From an uncultured Prevotellaceae bacterium (lineage in GTDB: Bacteria; Bacteroidota; Bacteroidia; Bacteroidales; Bacteroidaceae): a stretch of 9,335 nucleotides of DNA. Positions 6,191-9,335 of this stretch are shown piece after piece. Each line of letters opens with the position of its first letter. The first letter of the stretch is position 1. The stretch spans positions 1 to 9,335 of the forward strand of contig CAMPCG010000093.1 in assembly GCA_946644025.1 (NCBI GenBank). The letters run 5' to 3'. The notes beneath the pieces were generated by a model. The model was not told where the DNA came from. It made no database searches and saw nothing but the letters and a program-made list of their open reading frames with translations. The position numbers and the translations under genes were made by a program.

Positions 6191-6371
6191 TTATTCAAGT
6201 TCCGCATGTATGGAGTTAAAAGGAGTGAAAGGGGAGTGAAGGGGGAGTGAAGGGGACGTTACTTTCACAGCAATGTGGTATGGCAAGTGTATCGTCACTT
6301 TCACTCCCCTTTCACTCCCCTTTCACTTCCCTTTCACTCCTTGCAAGCGGAGCTTGCGGAAGTTGAATAGT
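6191..6371. repeat. Large inverted repeat filling the rseP-uvrB gap
   Basis: Inner arms 6212-6258 and 6293-6340 are reverse complements over about 47 bases with a handful of mismatches. Each is built of four 10-11-base units of the type GGGAGTGAAAG. Outer arms extend the pairing: TTCAAGTTCCGCA (6194-6206) against its near-complement at 6358-6370, with one mismatch. A small perfect hairpin GCAAGC-GGA-GCTTGC (6343-6357) sits on the right side only. The central loop is about 34 bases. The element starts directly after the rseP stop and ends 18 bases before the uvrB start. No U tract follows, so it is not a classic terminator. Confidence 0.9.
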
Positions 6372-6388
6372 TTATAGTTAATAGTTAC

Positions 6389-8413
6389 GTGGACTTTCAC
6401 TTGACATCCAAATATCAGCCGACGGGCGACCAGCCGGAGGCTATCCGCGAGCTGACCGCCGGCGTGGAGCGGGGCGACCATGCCCAAGTGTTGCTCGGCG
6501 TTACGGGTTCGGGAAAGACGTTCACCATGGCAAACGTCATTGCCAACGTGAACCGCCCTACGCTCATCCTCTCACACAACAAGACGCTGGCGGCACAGCT
6601 CTACAGCGAGATGCGGGGCTTCTTCCCCGAGAACGCCGTGGAGTATTACGTCTCCTACTACGACTACTACCAGCCCGAGGCCTACCTGCCCACCACCGAC
6701 ACCTATATAGAGAAAGACCTGGCCATCAACGAAGAGATTGACCGGCTGCGTCTCTCGGCCGTGAGCAGCCTGCTCTCCGGACGGCGCGACGTGGTGGTGG
6801 TCTCCTCAGTCTCGTGTATCTATGGCATGGGCAGCCCCAACGCCCTGTCGGAGAATGTCATCGAGATTGTGCAGGGCCAGAAGATGGACCGCAACGCACT
6901 GCTACGTCGGCTGGTGCAGTCGCTCTATGTGCGCAACGACCTGACACTCGAACGGGGTAACTTTCGCGTGAAGGGCGACACGGTGGACGTCTACATGGCC
7001 TACAACGACATCGTTCTGCGCATCACCTTCTGGGACGATGAGATAGACGCCATAGAGGAGCTCGACCCCGTGACGCTGCAGCGGCTGGGAAAATATGCCG
7101 ACTACAAGATCTACCCCGCCAACCTCTTCATGACCACCGAGGAACAGACCCAGCGCGCCATACGCATGATTCAGGACGACCTGGTCAAGCAGGTGGACTT
7201 CTTCAACGAACTGGGGGACGCCATCAAGGCGCAGCGCATCAAGGAGCGCGTGGAGTACGACATGGAGATGATCAAGGAGCTGGGCCACTGTTCAGGCATC
7301 GAGAACTATTCACGCTACTTCGACGGGCGACAGGCGGGCGAACGGCCCTACTGTCTGCTCGACTTCTTTCCCAAGGACTTCCTGCTCTTCATCGACGAGA
7401 GCCACGTCTCCGTGCCACAGATAGGGGCCATGTATGGCGGCGACCGAGCCCGAAAGACCAACCTCGTGGAGTATGGATTCCGCCTGCCCGCAGCCTTCGA
7501 CAACCGGCCGCTCACCTTCGACGAGTTCCAGCAGAACACGGGACAGCGCATCTATGTCTCGGCCACACCGGCAGACTTCGAGCTGCAGGAGGCCGAGGGC
7601 GTCGTCGTGGAGCAGGTCATCCGCCCCACCGGCCTGCTCGACCCTGAGATTGAGGTGCGGCCCAGCGAGAACCAGATAGACGACCTGCTCGACGAGATAC
7701 ACCAGCGAACGGAGCGCGGTGAGCGTGTGCTCGTCACCACGCTTACGAAGCGCATGGCCGAGGAACTGTCGGAGTATCTGCTCAACCACAACGTGAAGAC
7801 GGCCTACATACACAGCGACGTGGCCACGCTCGACCGTGTGAAAATACTCGACGACCTGCGCAGCGGGGCCTACGACGTGCTTGTTGGCGTGAACCTCCTG
7901 CGCGAGGGGCTCGACCTGCCCGAGGTGTCGCTCGTGGCCATCCTCGATGCCGACAAGGAGGGATTCCTGCGCAGCCGGCGCTCGCTGGTCCAGACCGCCG
8001 GACGTGCTGCACGCAACGTGAACGGCCGCGTCATCATGTATGCAGACACCATCACCCGCTCCATGCAGGAGACCATCGACGAGACCAACCGGCGCCGGAC
8101 GAAGCAGCTGCGCTATAACGAGGAGCACGGCATAACCCCGACGCAGATAGTGAAGAACCTGAAGCAGAGTGTCTTAGGACATGAAGACCGTCCCGACCTG
8201 AGGGAGCTCAACGCCCTTAACGCTTCAACGGCACAGCCTATCGGAGTAGCTGCCGACCCCGTCATAGAGTCTATGACTCGCCCGCAGATGGAGAAACTCA
8301 TTGAGGAGACCACACGGCGCATGAAAGAAGCCGCCAAGCAGTTGGACTTCCTGCAGGCGGCTCAGTATCGTGACGAAATCATTCGCCTGAAGAGCGAGCT
8401 CGAGTTAAAATAA
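6389..8413 (+). CDS. uvrB: Excinuclease ABC subunit B
   Basis: A 674-residue cytoplasmic helicase-like ATPase of nucleotide excision repair. It is loaded by UvrA, verifies the lesion and recruits UvrC. The Walker A motif GVTGSGKT is at 37-44. The damage-probing beta-hairpin YYVSYYDYYQPEAYLP (86-101) has Y90, Y91, Y93 and Y94 at the positions of the key E. coli tyrosines, with Y106 at the E. coli F108 position. Walker B DESH is at 336-339, SATPADFE at 391-398 and motif VI QTAGRAARN at 535-543. The C-terminal UVR domain that contacts UvrC covers about 632-668. Length and order are complete. The start is a GTG (6389): the preceding in-frame codons run to a TAG at 6368-6370 with no ATG, and the next in-frame ATG (residue 47) lies beyond Walker A. 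The N-terminus MDFHLTSKYQPTGDQP fits the family. No promoter was recognised; it may depend on rseP read-through. Confidence 0.97.
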   Translation: MDFHLTSKYQPTGDQPEAIRELTAGVERGDHAQVLLGVTGSGKTFTMANVIANVNRPTLILSHNKTLAAQLYSEMRGFFPENAVEYYVSYYDYYQPEAYLPTTDTYIEKDLAINEEIDRLRLSAVSSLLSGRRDVVVVSSVSCIYGMGSPNALSENVIEIVQGQKMDRNALLRRLVQSLYVRNDLTLERGNFRVKGDTVDVYMAYNDIVLRITFWDDEIDAIEELDPVTLQRLGKYADYKIYPANLFMTTEEQTQRAIRMIQDDLVKQVDFFNELGDAIKAQRIKERVEYDMEMIKELGHCSGIENYSRYFDGRQAGERPYCLLDFFPKDFLLFIDESHVSVPQIGAMYGGDRARKTNLVEYGFRLPAAFDNRPLTFDEFQQNTGQRIYVSATPADFELQEAEGVVVEQVIRPTGLLDPEIEVRPSENQIDDLLDEIHQRTERGERVLVTTLTKRMAEELSEYLLNHNVKTAYIHSDVATLDRVKILDDLRSGAYDVLVGVNLLREGLDLPEVSLVAILDADKEGFLRSRRSLVQTAGRAARNVNGRVIMYADTITRSMQETIDETNRRRTKQLRYNEEHGITPTQIVKNLKQSVLGHEDRPDLRELNALNASTAQPIGVAADPVIESMTRPQMEKLIEETTRRMKEAAKQLDFLQAAQYRDEIIRLKSELELK

Positions 8414-8443
8414 CTTGAGCATTTCTATAGTGAACGCCATTAT

Positions 8444-8493
8444 CCTTTTCGTTTATTGTGCGGCCTGCGAGGCCGCCACCGCCAATTAAAAGG
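8444..8493. terminator. Possible bidirectional terminator hairpin between convergent genes
   Basis: A 7-bp perfect stem GCGGCCT-GCG-AGGCCGC (8460-8476) lies between the convergent stops of uvrB (8413) and the mutase (8527). Outer complementary blocks CCTTTT (8444-8449) with AAAAGG (8488-8493), and ATTG with CAAT, could extend it and supply T-rich flanks in either direction. The A/T blocks do not abut the GC stem, so termination efficiency is uncertain. Confidence 0.5.
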
Positions 8494-8526
8494 AAAATAT
8501 TCGTTTACTAAAAATTGTAAGTTCCA

Positions 8527-9335
8527 TCAAAGTTTCAGGCTCTTCTTGATGGCCTCAATTCTTTCCTCGGCGGTCTTGGTGCAGCGCTCGTAGCAGCCGG
8601 CGCACTTGAACGTCGCGTCTTTCACCTCGGTGTAGAACTTAATCTTCGGCTCAGTGCCCGAGGGGCGCACGGAAATCTTAGTGCCGTCGGCGCAGAACCA
8701 CTGCAGCACGTTGGCCGTGGTCGGCATGTTCAGCTTCTCCACCGTGCCGTCGGCCTTCTTGGCCTCCAGTGTCTGGTAGTTTTTCCACAGCACGATGGGC
8801 TCGCCGCCAAGCTCCTTCGGCGGGTTGCTGCGGAAGTCGGCCATCATCTGCTTAATCTCGTCCTGACCGCTCTTGCCGGGCTTCACTACGTTGATGGTCA
8901 CCTCTTTCGAGAAACCATACTCGGCATAGATGTCCATGAGCAGGTCGTAGAGCGTCTTGCCGTTGTCCTTTGCCCAGGCGGCAATCTCGCAGATAAGGCA
9001 GATGCTGGCTGGTGAGTCCTTGTCGCGCACCTTGTCAAACGGCAGGAAGCCGAAGCTCTCCTCGCCGCCGCCAATGTATTTCTGCTTGCCCTCGCTGATG
9101 CGTATCTCGTTGGCTATCCACTTGAAGCCGGTGTAGCAGTCGCGCAGCTCCACGCCGTTCTTCTCGGCAATCTTGGCGATGACCTCCGTCGTCACGATGG
9201 TCTTCACCAGGAACTCGTTGCCCTTCAGCTGGCCCAGCTTCTTCTTGTTGGCAATGATGTACCAGCAGAACATCATGCACGTCTGGTTGCCGTTCAGTAT
9301 CTCCCACTCGCCCTTGGCGTTGCGGCAGACGATGG
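8527..9335 (-). CDS. Phosphoglucomutase/phosphomannomutase family enzyme, C-terminal part (5' end outside window)
   Basis: The last 269 residues of an alpha-D-phosphohexomutase, a cytoplasmic enzyme that moves phosphate between C1 and C6 of a hexose (glucose or mannose). The open frame continues to the window edge (IVCRNAKGEWEILNGNQTC before the first in-window Met at 9276), so the gene is cut, not short. The sugar-binding loop GGGEESFGFLPFD is encoded at about 9083-9045. The C-terminal phosphate-binding loop SVRPSGTEPKIKFY is encoded at about 8677-8636. These mark domains 3 and 4. The metal-binding and phosphoserine loops lie outside the window. GEES is compatible with phosphoglucomutase-type members, but substrate cannot be fixed from this part. 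The C-terminus carries a cysteine cluster (CAGCYERC). The stop TGA (8529-8527) faces the uvrB stop across a 113-base gap. Confidence 0.93.
   Translation of the reverse strand, partial: IVCRNAKGEWEILNGNQTCMMFCWYIIANKKKLGQLKGNEFLVKTIVTTEVIAKIAEKNGVELRDCYTGFKWIANEIRISEGKQKYIGGGEESFGFLPFDKVRDKDSPASICLICEIAAWAKDNGKTLYDLLMDIYAEYGFSKEVTINVVKPGKSGQDEIKQMMADFRSNPPKELGGEPIVLWKNYQTLEAKKADGTVEKLNMPTTANVLQWFCADGTKISVRPSGTEPKIKFYTEVKDATFKCAGCYERCTKTAEERIEAIKKSLKL

Noticed and set aside
4762..6207. 481-codon open frame on the minus strand opposite rseP
   Set aside because: It mirrors the rseP frame. GC-rich third positions remove stops on the opposite strand, and the translation (rich in H, V, E, Q) shows no family motif.
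6191..6371. Intrinsic terminator for rseP
   Set aside because: The stem is long, but it has a 34-base loop and no U tract after it, so it does not fit a Rho-independent terminator.
7310..8128. 272-codon minus-strand frame opposite uvrB
   Set aside because: Shadow of a complete UvrB, with no recognisable motif.
9277..9335. Mutase gene starting at the Met at 9276
   Set aside because: The frame stays open upstream to the window edge and encodes family-like sequence (GEWEILNGNQT), so that Met is internal and the gene is cut by the window.

Overview
The window looks like chromosomal DNA of a Bacteroidota bacterium, most likely Bacteroidales and perhaps Prevotellaceae. The evidence is threefold. 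Three gene starts are preceded by Bacteroides-type promoter elements (TAnnTTTG, with TTTG 19 bases upstream in two of them). The starts lack Shine-Dalgarno sequences. The proteins are of Bacteroidota type: a prolyl-tRNA synthetase N-terminus that looks like the archaeal/eukaryotic class, a LytS-type kinase with a LytTR regulator, and an RseP with a long insert after its catalytic helix. Genus is an inference. Coding DNA is GC-rich at third positions and gene gaps are AT-rich, which creates many long but spurious antisense ORFs.

Left part, all on the minus strand (reading right to left): a four-helix membrane histidine kinase (1405-2655), a LytTR response regulator (430-1173), then the start of proS (1-279, cut by the window edge). 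Kinase and regulator form a two-component system, separated by 231 bases that hold a large nested inverted repeat. Middle, 2656-3580: about 925 bases with no supported gene, but with the kinase promoter, a perfect 28-bp inverted repeat, palindromes, a four-copy 21-bp tandem array, a GC-rich hairpin and the dxr promoter.

Right part, plus strand: dxr (3581-4732) and rseP (4738-6189) lie 5 bases apart and are surely cotranscribed. uvrB (6389-8413) follows after a 199-base gap that is almost entirely one inverted repeat. A convergent phosphohexomutase gene (8527-9335, minus strand) ends facing uvrB and runs off the window.

Functionally these are housekeeping genes: isoprenoid precursor synthesis (Dxr), regulated intramembrane proteolysis (RseP), nucleotide excision repair (UvrB), sugar-phosphate interconversion and tRNA charging, plus one signalling pair of unknown input. 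I see no defence, mobile or biosynthetic system. The unusual content is in the gaps. Nearly every one carries a different repeat structure, and the three promoters I can recognise are each followed, 9-12 bases after the -7 element, by a repeat that would form the 5' end of the mRNA.
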